Assembly (NCBI GenBank): GCA_040509495.1
Contig: JBEVKW010000009.1
Span: 1-21,373, forward strand
Origin: Terrimonas_A sp040509495
GTDB lineage: Bacteria > Bacteroidota > Bacteroidia > Chitinophagales > Chitinophagaceae
Length of the DNA stretch: 21,373 nucleotides
Reading direction: 5' to 3'
Below, piece after piece: positions 7,301 to 15,703 of the stretch; the first letter of the stretch is position 1; each line of letters opens with the position of its first letter. The translations under genes were made by a program, and so were the position numbers. Under the pieces are notes generated by a model. That model was not told the DNA's origin, did no database searches, and saw nothing but the letters and a program-made list of their open reading frames with translations.

Positions 7301-7449
7301 TCGGCCTTAAAACAATTCGTGTTTTTGCCAACGGGTACAACCTGTTCACTAAAGCATCTGAATCTATCTCTGGCAGAGATCCGGAATCATTTATCGGCGC
7401 TTATCCGCTTCAAAAGCTGTACAACTTCGGTATCAATATTAAATTTTAA
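4351..7449 (+). CDS. susC: SusC/RagA-family TonB-dependent outer-membrane transporter (first of pair 1)
   Basis: This 1032-residue protein imports glycan oligomers through the outer membrane with its partner SusD. A long basic N-region precedes a hydrophobic segment (about 29-46, ending SALNA), so the signal peptide is unusually extended. A carboxypeptidase-D regulatory-like domain covers about 63-133. The plug follows, with LAGRLAGLYTLQTAG (186-200), LILIDG-like VILIDGV (217-223), ITVLKDALATAMLG (238-251) and GARGAILVTTKKG (254-266). The rest is a beta-barrel ending in aromatic INIKF. A DLNGDGIINQLD loop near the C-terminus resembles calcium-binding loops common in SusC. The region where most SusC proteins have a DVVVVGYG TonB box reads LNVIGMPVRKT and is followed by about 30 atypical residues. 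There is a 9-bp gap to susD1. It is the first gene of the PUL. Confidence 0.93.
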   Translation: MTDLLSVCLNLSQQLKNQPLKRFRTWTPRIFLLSIVLMTGQSALNARDLGGGKAIFLPQQTEKEYKGRLISVDSTPLSGIIITNLRSSASAISGADGNFTILANQGDRLRFSGAGFQTQEQTLGSETQVIYIIDEEQDLNVIGMPVRKTVERIYTTDPQHLCVASSDVVYSPQITRTPVTSFTNTLAGRLAGLYTLQTAGLPGGDGASLNLRGQQPVILIDGVVASLSTFDLEEIESITVLKDALATAMLGSRGARGAILVTTKKGKQGTQQISFTAQSAIQKPMGFPATLRAYDYARLRNEALRNDGIDSLNSGLYYSQAALDAYRTGSDPFAYPDNDYRGQLTKNSSTFKRYTVSASGGNRYARYFVSLEHANQSGFFRTVDSNSYNTNNSFKSYVIRSNIDVNITPKLTGGIYLLGRIMNANEPGATTGTILANMLLTPANAYPLLNQNQSFGGSQLFQDNMLAQTINSGYRQRYFRDILVNAYLRRSLDEVTPGLYIKLKAAYNSTLGEDINRSKSFAVFQQTPAGYTQFGLNGAQGNSNGIAYQGRTDYEELSIGYDRTFDHVHGISAVILANRDNTISGDVLPYTITGTSGRAAYNYKGRYMAEVAFGMNGSNRYPPAGKTKRGFFPSIGLGWNIEQEDFMKNSNVFNRLKLYASYGKVGWDAPGYFVYYPRFFDGPAAYFGTGAGSVTTISEWTLPNAGITFEKASKLNIGLSGSVLNDHLSFTLEYFNNKYSDLLMPRGGNSTTIGNDYPLENIGKNRYSGYDATATWRGSVGKVQYFISANASRVKSEVLYMDEVYRQYDWMKQTGQPVDQLMGYRSLGLFQSQAEINSSATLQGYTPQPGDIKYADLNGDGIINQLDRTAIGRARPLFYYGISFGVSWNGFDISALGQGAENRDIYMANISYIAFQNNGTGQAYSHNLDRWTPSNPGATYPRLSYGQNINNDASSSFWVRHGDYFRLKNAEIGYTFPASLVGKIGLKTIRVFANGYNLFTKASESISGRDPESFIGAYPLQKLYNFGINIKF

Positions 7450-7458
7450 GACTGCTAT

Positions 7459-9174
7459 ATGAAGAAAATATTTCCTATAATCACAATGGTTGCTTTCGGA
7501 GGACTGGTGCTTGCCACCTCTTCCTGCACCAAATATGAAGAAGAACCGAAGGACTGGTTCACTTCAGACCTGACATTCGATACGCTCGATCAGAATGGTA
7601 CAGTGGCAGGGTTTAACCTGAACAATATCTATACTTATATACCGGATGGATTCAACCGCATTGGTGGCGATTTCCTTGACGCCGCTGCAGGTGACGCATT
7701 GCCCTCGCGTTATAACATGCCCGTTGAGAATTATATCAAAGGAGCGGTAACGGTGGTTAATAATCCTGATCCATACTGGGGAAACAGTTATTATGGTATC
7801 CGCCGTTCGACGATCTTCCTGCAGAATATAGATCGGGTGCCAATGGCACTTGCGACAAGAACGATCTGGAAGGCGGAAGCAAGATATCTGCGTGCATTCT
7901 TCTACTGGGAACTGCTGAAGCGATATGGTGGTGTGCCGTTGCTTGGCGATGCTGTGCTAAGCATGGATGATAACATCTCGCTTCCGCGAAATACGTTTGA
8001 ACAAACTGTGAACTATATCATCAGTGAATGTGACGCGGTGAAAGGAGATCTCCGCGCAGATAACGTATCAACATCAGATTTCGGACGTATCACAAAGGGC
8101 GCTGCTGTTGCATTGAAATGCAGAGTGCTGTTATATGCCGCAAGCCCGCTCTTCAATGGTGGAGGTATCGAATCAGATCCGGTGAAGAAAGCACTGACCG
8201 GATACCCGACCGCAGATCCCAGCCGCTGGCAGAAAGTGGTGGATGCGGCCACAGAGTTCAACGCATTGGGCACTTACTTCAAACTGGTAACGAGTGGTAC
8301 GCCAACCGCGTTCACATCAGTGTTCATTAATAAGATGAATACAGAGATCATTTTTGCCAAACAGGTGGCGAATAATGCGAACCTCGAGAATTCACAATCG
8401 CCTGTTGGCTTTGTAGCATCGAATGCAAGAAGCCAGGGTTTGACAAGTCCTACGCAGAACCTTGTTGATGCCTTTCCAATGTTGAACGGAATGATGATCA
8501 ACGAAGCAGGTTCCGGTTACGATGCGGCAAATCCTTATGCAAACAGGGATCCCCGTTTAGGTGCGACCGTTTTTCATAATGGCGCAACATGGTTGAGCCG
8601 CACTGTACAAACCTACCAGGGTGGATTGGATCGCCCGTCTGATAATTCTTTGTCAACGATCCAGACAAGAACAGGTTATTACCTGCGCAAGTTCCTCGGA
8701 AACTTTGCGGCATCAACCGCCTATTCAAGCCAGAGCCACAACTTCCCCATCTTCCGTTATGCGGAGATCATCCTGAATCATGCAGAAGCATTGAATGAAC
8801 TGAACCAGGTAGAAGCAGCGGTTACGCAGATCAAAACACTGAGAGCGCGCGCAGGCATCACGGCAGGAGTAAATACACGCTATGGTATTAAAGCCGCGAT
8901 CACGCAAGCTGAAATGCGTGAACTGATCCGCAACGAACGCCGTATTGAGCTGGCATTTGAAGAACATCGCTTCTGGGATGTTCGTCGTTGGAAAATTGCC
9001 GACCAGGTATTGAATACAACACTTACCGGGATCCGCATTACCAATGGAACGCCGCTTACATACCAGGTAGTACCGGTGGCAACATCAAAGTTTGAGACAA
9101 GGCTGTATCATATGCCGATCCCTCTCGACGAGATCAATAAGAATACACAGCTCATCCAGAACGAAGGATGGTAA
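7459..9174 (+). CDS. susD: SusD/RagB-family glycan-binding surface lipoprotein (partner of SusC1)
   Basis: The 571-residue lipoprotein binds glycan at the cell surface and forms the lid over SusC1. A lipobox (ATSSC, Cys23) ends the signal peptide, and the acidic stretch YEEEPKD after the cysteine resembles the Bacteroidota lipoprotein export signal. The SusD-like N-terminal TPR region includes AEARYLRAFFYWELLKRYGG and GAAVALKCRVLLYAASPLFNG. The C-terminal half contains YAEIILNHAEALNE and the family signature RNERRIELAFEEHRFWDVRR. The C-terminus IQNEGW is typical. The gene follows susC1 by 9 bp and precedes susC2 by 24 bp, so the two pairs are probably cotranscribed. Ligand specificity cannot be read from sequence. 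Confidence 0.94.
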   Translation: MKKIFPIITMVAFGGLVLATSSCTKYEEEPKDWFTSDLTFDTLDQNGTVAGFNLNNIYTYIPDGFNRIGGDFLDAAAGDALPSRYNMPVENYIKGAVTVVNNPDPYWGNSYYGIRRSTIFLQNIDRVPMALATRTIWKAEARYLRAFFYWELLKRYGGVPLLGDAVLSMDDNISLPRNTFEQTVNYIISECDAVKGDLRADNVSTSDFGRITKGAAVALKCRVLLYAASPLFNGGGIESDPVKKALTGYPTADPSRWQKVVDAATEFNALGTYFKLVTSGTPTAFTSVFINKMNTEIIFAKQVANNANLENSQSPVGFVASNARSQGLTSPTQNLVDAFPMLNGMMINEAGSGYDAANPYANRDPRLGATVFHNGATWLSRTVQTYQGGLDRPSDNSLSTIQTRTGYYLRKFLGNFAASTAYSSQSHNFPIFRYAEIILNHAEALNELNQVEAAVTQIKTLRARAGITAGVNTRYGIKAAITQAEMRELIRNERRIELAFEEHRFWDVRRWKIADQVLNTTLTGIRITNGTPLTYQVVPVATSKFETRLYHMPIPLDEINKNTQLIQNEGW

Positions 9175-9198
9175 TTATAAAAAACTAAATGCTTTTAG

Positions 9199-12100
9199 AT
9201 GAAAAAGATTGTTTGCATATTGATCATGATAAATGCTTTCTGCCTGGGAGCTTATGCCCAGGTAAAGCAGGTGTCCGGGCTTGTGGTTGACTCGCTTGGG
9301 ACGCCTATCATCGGCGCGACTGTGCTGGAGAAAGGTGTAAGTGCCAATGGTACGAGCACTAACGCGGAAGGCCGGTTTACATTAACATTGAAAGGAACAT
9401 CCCGCGTGATCTCGGTTTCCTATATCGGTTACCGCGACAGAGATTTTACAATTGGCACAACGGGCAATGTGCAGGTGACATTATACAGCACGATCGGAAG
9501 TCTCTCTGACGTTGTTGTGGTAGGTTACGGCCGTCAGAAAAAGATCACGACCACTGGTGCGATCAGTACCGTATCAGGAGTGGAGCTCAGAGAAAACCCT
9601 TCTGCGAGTGTGCAGAATACACTCGCCGGCCGTTTGCCCGGTTTCTTCTCTCAGCAAACATCCGGTCGCCCGGGCGCGGATGGTGCAGCCTTTTACATTC
9701 GTGGTGTAAGCTCATACAACACCGGAAGTACTTCTCCGCTCATCATTGTGGATGATATTGAATTCTCTTATGATCAGTTTGCAAGACTTGATCCAAACGA
9801 GATCGAATCAATGAGCATCCTGAAAGATGCATCAACAACAGCTGTCTATGGTGTGAGAGGGGCGAATGGAGTAGTGGTAGTCACAACCCGCCGTGGTAAG
9901 ATCGGTGCACCGCAGATCTCGTTCCGCGGTGAAACAAGCTTGTCACAGCCGACCATCATGCCGAAATTCCTGAACTCGTACGATGCGGCCGTTCTCTATA
10001 ACAAAGGAAGAACCAACGATAACCAGACACCATTCTTCTCTGACGCCGCCCTTGCTGCATTCCGCGATCATACAGATCTTTATAATTATCCCGACAACGA
10101 CTGGAGAGAAATACTTTTTAAAAAATTCAGTACCCAATACCGGGGGAATTTCGATATCACCGGTGGTACAGAACGCGTGAAATACTTCATCTCTGCAGGC
10201 TATCTTAACCAGGATGGCATGGTGAAAGATTTCGGAAGCAAAGTAGGGATCAACAATAACTTCTACAACCAACGTTATAACTATCGTTCAAACGTGGATA
10301 TGAAGGTGACCAAGACAACAGATTTCCGTCTTGATCTTTACGGTAACATGAGCACCATCAACCAGCCGCAGGTGGGTAGTCCGAACGGATGGAACGATGT
10401 GTTTGCTGATTATGGTAGCCTCTGGACACTGGCGCCATGGGCTTACCCTATCTACAACCCGAATGGAACGCTTGGTTACAGCCAATGGCAGAGAAGCCCG
10501 GGCACAGGCGGAACGGTGTATGATGCGAATAACATCATCGGACGTCTAACCTACCTCGGTTACACGCGTACATCCGAATCAAATATGAACCTGGTGGCTA
10601 CGTTGAACCAGCGCCTTGATTTTATCACCCGTGGTTTATCATTGAAAGGAACTCTTTCTTATGCATCAAGCTATGCAAACCCGAACGTATCGATGAGTGG
10701 TGGTGACTTCCCTTCCTTTATATTTGATCCGGTGACGGAAACATATGCTCCCCGTAACCCGAACGTTTTCCGTGTAAGACGTCTGATCCGCGGATCAAAT
10801 AACGGCAGCACGGTGCGTAACGTTACCGCGCAGATGTTCCTGAACTATGACAGGACTTTCTCCGGCCGTCATCATATCTATGGATTGGCATTGTTCAGTC
10901 AGAACTCAGCAACTGCGGCGAGTGGAACAAGCGCATACAATTTCATTCCGAACAACTTCCGTGGTTTTACCGGTCGTGTCGGATATGACTTCAAACAAAA
11001 ATACATCGTAGAGTTCAACGGAGCCTACAACGGATCAGACCGTTTCTCAGAAGATAAACGTTACGGTTTTTTCCCGGCGGCTTCTGCAGGCTGGAATATT
11101 TCAGAAGAGCCATTCTTCAAGGATAACATCAACTTCATCAACCGGATGAAGATCAGGGGATCTTACGGTCTCGTGGGTAATGACAAGATCGGTTCAGGAT
11201 TCAGCTACTACTATCAGCAGATCTATTCCGCACCGGGCAGTATGGTTTTCTTCGGCGATCCAAATGCCAATGCAGCTGGTGCTGTGTTTGAAGGAACCCT
11301 GGGTAACCCTGACGTAAGCTGGGAAAAAGAAAAGAAATTGGATATCGGCCTGGAAATGGGATTGTTTAAAAACAAAGTTTCTTTAACGGTTGAATGGTTT
11401 GATAATAACCGTTATGATATCCTTACCACCAGGAGCGGCCCTAACTCATCGGTTTCTTCCGTGATCGGGCAGGGATTGCCTGCGGTGAACCTCGGTAAGG
11501 TGAATAACCGTGGTTATGAGATCGAGTTGAACTATGCCGATAACATTACGAAGGATCTTTCTTTCTCCGTGAAAGGAACTTATTCTGTGGCGAAGAACAA
11601 GATCGAGTTCATGGATGAACCCGCGTACAGATTCGCTTACCAGTCATTCACCGGTAATGCGATCAATGCACAGCGTGTTTATACATGGGTTGGATTTTAT
11701 AAAGATGCAGCCGATATTGCGGCAAGTCCGAAGCCTGCCATCGCAGTTCGCCCCGGCGACCTGAAATATGCTGATCTCAACAAAGACGGTATTATCGATG
11801 GTTTTGATACACAGGTACAGGGATATCCTAATATTCCTAATACAACAGGCGGTCTGCAATTGGGCATCCGTTACAAAGGCTTTAATATCGGCGTATTCTT
11901 CCAGGGAGCAATGAACTTCAACGTGAGAGGAGCAGCCGAAGCGATCCAGCCTTTCGGTGGCAATTTCAGAGCGATCCATCAGCAGGCATGGACGCCAGAG
12001 CTTGGTGATAACGCACAGTTCCCGATGTTGAGCTTTATCCCTGGTATAAGTGATTCGAGAGCTTATCCATCTACATTCTGGCTGATCCCGGGTGATTACA

Positions 12101-12339
12101 TCCGTCTTAAAACAGCAGAGTTCGGATACTCGCTCCCTTCCAAATTCGTGAAGTCATTACGCATGAAAGATATCAGGGTTTATACGAACGGGTACAACCT
12201 GTTCACCTGGACAAAGCTCAACAAGCTTTATCAGCTTGATCCGGAGATCGGTCAGGGTTCAACAGGTACGAGTGGTACAGACCGTGTGAACTACCCGCCA
12301 CAACGCATGATCAACTTTGGTATCAGCGCAACATTCTAA
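9199..12339 (+). CDS. susC: SusC/RagA-family TonB-dependent outer-membrane transporter (second pair)
   Basis: The protein has 1046 residues and a clear signal peptide (1-20, ending GAYA-Q). A carboxypeptidase-D-like domain covers about 25-95. It has a canonical TonB-box region DVVVVGYGRQKK (104-115) and the plug motifs NTLAGRLPGFF (140-150), IRGVSSYN, LIIVDD, MSILKDASTTAVYGVRGANG and VVVTTRRG. The barrel includes the loop DLNKDGIIDGFD and ends GISATF. It transports glycan fragments with the SusD encoded 43 bp downstream. Compared with SusC1 it is a standard family member with a short signal peptide and intact TonB-box region. The two differ clearly in sequence, so they are not a recent duplication and may take different fragments of the same glycan (inference). 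Confidence 0.95.
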   Translation: MKKIVCILIMINAFCLGAYAQVKQVSGLVVDSLGTPIIGATVLEKGVSANGTSTNAEGRFTLTLKGTSRVISVSYIGYRDRDFTIGTTGNVQVTLYSTIGSLSDVVVVGYGRQKKITTTGAISTVSGVELRENPSASVQNTLAGRLPGFFSQQTSGRPGADGAAFYIRGVSSYNTGSTSPLIIVDDIEFSYDQFARLDPNEIESMSILKDASTTAVYGVRGANGVVVVTTRRGKIGAPQISFRGETSLSQPTIMPKFLNSYDAAVLYNKGRTNDNQTPFFSDAALAAFRDHTDLYNYPDNDWREILFKKFSTQYRGNFDITGGTERVKYFISAGYLNQDGMVKDFGSKVGINNNFYNQRYNYRSNVDMKVTKTTDFRLDLYGNMSTINQPQVGSPNGWNDVFADYGSLWTLAPWAYPIYNPNGTLGYSQWQRSPGTGGTVYDANNIIGRLTYLGYTRTSESNMNLVATLNQRLDFITRGLSLKGTLSYASSYANPNVSMSGGDFPSFIFDPVTETYAPRNPNVFRVRRLIRGSNNGSTVRNVTAQMFLNYDRTFSGRHHIYGLALFSQNSATAASGTSAYNFIPNNFRGFTGRVGYDFKQKYIVEFNGAYNGSDRFSEDKRYGFFPAASAGWNISEEPFFKDNINFINRMKIRGSYGLVGNDKIGSGFSYYYQQIYSAPGSMVFFGDPNANAAGAVFEGTLGNPDVSWEKEKKLDIGLEMGLFKNKVSLTVEWFDNNRYDILTTRSGPNSSVSSVIGQGLPAVNLGKVNNRGYEIELNYADNITKDLSFSVKGTYSVAKNKIEFMDEPAYRFAYQSFTGNAINAQRVYTWVGFYKDAADIAASPKPAIAVRPGDLKYADLNKDGIIDGFDTQVQGYPNIPNTTGGLQLGIRYKGFNIGVFFQGAMNFNVRGAAEAIQPFGGNFRAIHQQAWTPELGDNAQFPMLSFIPGISDSRAYPSTFWLIPGDYIRLKTAEFGYSLPSKFVKSLRMKDIRVYTNGYNLFTWTKLNKLYQLDPEIGQGSTGTSGTDRVNYPPQRMINFGISATF

Positions 12340-12382
12340 CGATATTGTCAAATTGCGATTTATCGCTTCAACTATTTAGTAA

Positions 12383-14188
12383 ATGAAAAAGATCTTAACC
12401 ATCATCAGCTTTTCTGCCCTGCTGGCAGCCTGCTCCAAATCGGGCGGCTTCCTGGATGATAAATCCACCGCGCTTGATGAAGCTCAGGTTTTCTCAGATA
12501 GCTTACGTACGATACAATTCCTGAATGGTATTTATGCGGAAGGAACATTCGGTAACACGGATTTTGCCGGTATCGGTTTTTCCTTCAATAAACGCCGCTG
12601 GGAAACACACGGTAATCAGGAAACATCTGCGGATGATGCAGAGTACTCATTGAGCTCGGCAACACGTCCTTCGGTAATGTTCTACCAGGGCACATTCTCT
12701 GCAGCGAACTATGGTTCAAGCCCGCCAGCTACAGATTTCTGGCAGGTGCCTTACCGTAATATCCGCCGGGTGAATTTACTCTTGTCAAAACTGGAAAGCA
12801 CACCACTATCAGCCTATATGAAATCACGCATGAAAGGGGAAGCAAAATGTCTCCGTGTGTGGTACTATCTGCAGCTGATGATCGTGTATGGTGGCGTGCC
12901 GAATGTGGGTGATAAGGTGTATGGTATTGCCGACTTCCTGGATATACCAAGACAGAAATTTTCTGATTTTGTAGCGTATCTCACGAAAGAGCTTGATGAA
13001 GCAGCGGCATTACTGCCGACTCCCAATGCGGCCTTCCCTGTCGGATACGATGCGCTTGATTATGGCCGTGTTACAAAAGGAACGGCGATGGGATTGAAGT
13101 CGCGTCTGCTGTCTTATGCAGCAAGTCCCTTGTTCAATGGTGGCGCAATTGATGCGGCGTCTGCACAGCAAAAAGAACTGGTCAGCTATCCCGCATATGA
13201 TGTTGCGCACTGGCAGGCTGCTGCTGCAGCCGCGGAAGCGGTCATCAATTCCGGATATTATTCCCTGATCGTAAATAACACACAACCCGGCCTTGGTTTT
13301 TACCAGACATTTCTTACCCGGACAAACCCGGAGAATATCTTTGTGGTGACGCGTCCGAATAATAAAGATTTTGAAGCCTACTATTTGCCGCCCAGCAGAA
13401 GTGGTCAGAACTATTCCCGGCCGACGCAAAATCTCGTAGATGCATTTCCAATGATCAGCGGCAAGGCGATCACTGATCCAACTTCAGGATACGATCCGCA
13501 GAATCCTTATGTAAACCGTGATCCGCGCTTCCGTTATTCTATTATGTTTAACGGTTCGCGTTATGCGGCAAATGATAATACGCAGAACTTCGTGTGGACG
13601 TATACCGGCACAGGTCAAACCGGTGATGCATTCTCTTCCGGTGGTAATACGGGTTATTTCACCCGCAAGATGTGTGACAGTACGGTTACCAATAGCATCG
13701 GTGCAAGCCCTGCAAGAAACTGGCCGATCATGCGGTATGCTGAGATCCTGTTGAACTATGCAGAGGCGATCAATGAAGCTGGTCAGACTTCACTTGCTTA
13801 TCCAAAACTTGCCCAGCTTCGTGAACGTGCAGGCATCGAACCGGGTGCTGATAATTTGTATGGAATGAAGGCCGGCATGACCAAAGAGGAAATGCGCACA
13901 TTCATCCAGAACGAAAGAAGAATTGAACTGGCATTTGAAGATCATCGTTGGCATGATATCCGGAGATGGAAGATCGCGATGACATTATACAATGGTGGTC
14001 CGAGAGGATTCAACCGGGTCATGCATCCATTCCTTGTATCGGGAACAACACCGGCAACCTATAAGTTCAATTATGTAATTGAGAACAATATTCGGGAACA
14101 CGTTTTCCGTCCGGAGATGTACCTGCTGCCGATACAGGATGCAGAGATCAGGAAAATGCCGGCGATGTTGCAGAACCCGGGATGGTAA
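12383..14188 (+). CDS. susD: SusD/RagB-family glycan-binding surface lipoprotein (partner of SusC2)
   Basis: The 601-residue lipoprotein has a lipobox LLAAC (Cys17) and is predicted to cap SusC2 and capture glycan. N-terminal SusD features include RMKGEAKCLRVWYYLQLMIV, GGVPNVGD and TKGTAMGLKSRLLSYAASP. C-terminal features include MRYAEILLNYAEAINEAG and QNERRIELAFEDHRWHDIRR. The C-terminus LQNPGW matches that of SusD1 (IQNEGW). After its stop comes a 187-bp spacer filled largely by palindromic repeat R1, so this gene closes the transport block of the PUL. Confidence 0.94.
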   Translation: MKKILTIISFSALLAACSKSGGFLDDKSTALDEAQVFSDSLRTIQFLNGIYAEGTFGNTDFAGIGFSFNKRRWETHGNQETSADDAEYSLSSATRPSVMFYQGTFSAANYGSSPPATDFWQVPYRNIRRVNLLLSKLESTPLSAYMKSRMKGEAKCLRVWYYLQLMIVYGGVPNVGDKVYGIADFLDIPRQKFSDFVAYLTKELDEAAALLPTPNAAFPVGYDALDYGRVTKGTAMGLKSRLLSYAASPLFNGGAIDAASAQQKELVSYPAYDVAHWQAAAAAAEAVINSGYYSLIVNNTQPGLGFYQTFLTRTNPENIFVVTRPNNKDFEAYYLPPSRSGQNYSRPTQNLVDAFPMISGKAITDPTSGYDPQNPYVNRDPRFRYSIMFNGSRYAANDNTQNFVWTYTGTGQTGDAFSSGGNTGYFTRKMCDSTVTNSIGASPARNWPIMRYAEILLNYAEAINEAGQTSLAYPKLAQLRERAGIEPGADNLYGMKAGMTKEEMRTFIQNERRIELAFEDHRWHDIRRWKIAMTLYNGGPRGFNRVMHPFLVSGTTPATYKFNYVIENNIREHVFRPEMYLLPIQDAEIRKMPAMLQNPGW

Positions 14189-14213
14189 AATGTAGCTGAA
14201 CAAACTTTGTTTG

Positions 14214-14333
14214 GCGTATGAGTATCGCAAAGGACGCTAAGGGTGCGCAACGAACGCGAAGATAGCAGTCGTTAATATGGAATTGCGTTGCGTTCTTTGC
14301 GATTCCTTTGCGCTCTTTGCGATACTCCTACGC
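14214..14333. repeat. Palindromic intergenic repeat R1 (about 120 bp)
   Basis: Two arms of about 45 bp are imperfect reverse complements. The outer ends read GCGTATGAGTATCGCAAAG on the left and CTTTGCGATACTCCTACGC on the right. The inner arms are built of CGCAAAG / CTTTGCG words at 9-11 bp spacing (three in the right arm). RNA could fold into a long hairpin. It begins 26 bp after the susD2 stop. Short G/C-rich word palindromes of this sort are widespread intergenic elements of unknown function in Bacteroidota (general knowledge). A role in setting the transporter-to-enzyme mRNA ratio is inference. Confidence 0.8.
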
Positions 14334-14362
14334 GGCTGCTAACTGAAAACTGAAAGATTCAT

Positions 14363-14368
14363 AAAAGG
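14363..14368 (+). promoter_or_regulatory. Shine-Dalgarno-like site deciding a TTG start
   Basis: AAAAGG lies 7 nt before the TTG at 14376. No in-frame ATG precedes the signal peptide, and the upstream frame closes with TAA at 14340. The site supports TTG as initiator of the BNR_4 gene, in a locus where other genes mostly lack such a site. Confidence 0.5.
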
Positions 14369-14375
14369 TAATTGT

Positions 14376-15689
14376 TTGAAAAACTGGCGAACACATATTG
14401 TTTATCTAACGTTTCTTCTGCTCATCATTGTGCCAGATGCGACTGCGCAGAAAGTACGCACAGTCAATATCGCCAAAGGTTGGGCCGGAAACTCCATAAA
14501 TACCGTCGTGTTCCGCAAGAATTCACTGGCGAGTTTTAAAGACTATCAATTCACCGGTTTTTATGATTCCCTCGGTTTTATGATGATCGGAAAACGTAAG
14601 CTCGGAAGTCAAAGCTGGGAACTGAAGCAAACACCTTTCAAAGGAAATATCCGCGATGCACATAACAGCATCAGCATGATCGTTGATGGCGAAGGTTTTT
14701 TACATATCGCCTGGGATCATCACAACTCGAAGCTACGTTATGTAAAGAGCAAGGAACCGTTGTCATTGGAATTGACGGAGGAAATGACTATGATCAGTTC
14801 AGCGGAGAACAAAGTTTCTTACCCGGAATTCTATACCCTGCCGGATGGTGGTTTGTTATTCTTCTACCGCGACGGAGGATCCGGCAATGGCAATATGGTG
14901 ATCAACCGGTATGATCTTTCGCAAAAGAAATGGAACCGCATTCAATCAAACCTGATCGATGGCGAGGGAAAGCGGAATGCTTACTGGCAATCTTATGTTG
15001 ATGCAAAAGGCGTGATATATCTGTCCTGGGTCTGGCGGGAATCGCCAGATGTGGCAAGCAACCACGATATGTGTTTTGCGAAGTCAATGGATGGCGGACA
15101 GAGTTGGCAGAAGTCGACTGGCGAGAAGTATAGTTTACCTATTAATGCAACAAATGCTGAGTATGCGTGTCGTATTCCGCAGAAAAGCGAATTGATCAAC
15201 CAGACGTCCATGCATGCAGATGGTTCGGGGAATATCGTGATCGCTACCTACTGGCGTGATGCGAACAGCAACATTCCTCAATATCATCTGGTTTATAATA
15301 AAGGCCAGGAGTGGAAAGTGATGACCCTTGATTTCCGTAAAACTCCTTTTAGTTTAAGCGGAACGGGCTCGAAGAAAATTCCTGTTGCGCGCCCGCAGGT
15401 ATTGATCAGGAAGAAAGGAAAGAATACAAGCGCATGGTTGTTCTTTCGCGACGAGGAGAGAGGAAGCAAGGTATCTGTGGCAAGCATAGAAAATATTAGT
15501 CAGCAGAAATTTACCGTGAAAGATCTGTTCGAAGGAGATACCGGTGCCTGGGAGCCTTCATTCGATACAGATCTCTGGAAAAAGAAAAATATTGTTCACC
15601 TGTTTGTACAACGAACCGTGCAGGCAGATGGTGAAGGGCTTACTTCAACGCCACCTCAAATGGTACAGGTGTTGGAATGGAAACCCTGA
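14376..15689 (+). CDS. Secreted BNR_4 beta-propeller protein, probable polysaccharide lyase (PL25/PL24/PL27-like)
   Basis: The 437-residue protein starts at TTG, which is needed to include the signal peptide (1-24, ending DATA-Q). The rest is a repeating beta-propeller of BNR_4 type (sialidase-like blades; for example DGEGFLHIAWDHHNSKLRYV, MDGGQSWQ, DGSGNIVIATYW). BNR_4 propellers include ulvan lyases and rhamnose-glucuronate lyases. From memory, the PL25 catalytic set is His123, His143, Tyr188, Arg204. Here His96 (RDAHNS), His116 (WDHHN), Tyr149 (VSYPEF) and Arg165 (FFYRDG) reproduce the 20 and 16 spacings exactly, with a shorter middle gap (33 instead of 45). A lyase making a 4,5-unsaturated uronic acid fits the GH105 gene that follows 14 bp later. 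GH145-type rhamnosidase or an inactive binding propeller are alternatives. Confidence 0.75.
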   Translation: MKNWRTHIVYLTFLLLIIVPDATAQKVRTVNIAKGWAGNSINTVVFRKNSLASFKDYQFTGFYDSLGFMMIGKRKLGSQSWELKQTPFKGNIRDAHNSISMIVDGEGFLHIAWDHHNSKLRYVKSKEPLSLELTEEMTMISSAENKVSYPEFYTLPDGGLLFFYRDGGSGNGNMVINRYDLSQKKWNRIQSNLIDGEGKRNAYWQSYVDAKGVIYLSWVWRESPDVASNHDMCFAKSMDGGQSWQKSTGEKYSLPINATNAEYACRIPQKSELINQTSMHADGSGNIVIATYWRDANSNIPQYHLVYNKGQEWKVMTLDFRKTPFSLSGTGSKKIPVARPQVLIRKKGKNTSAWLFFRDEERGSKVSVASIENISQQKFTVKDLFEGDTGAWEPSFDTDLWKKKNIVHLFVQRTVQADGEGLTSTPPQMVQVLEWKP

Positions 15690-15703
15690 TAAAAGAATTT
15701 ATC

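Noticed and set aside
12355..12366. GCGAT-TT-ATCGC mini-hairpin between susC2 and susD2
   Set aside because: Five base pairs with a two-base loop and no T-run; too small to support a function.
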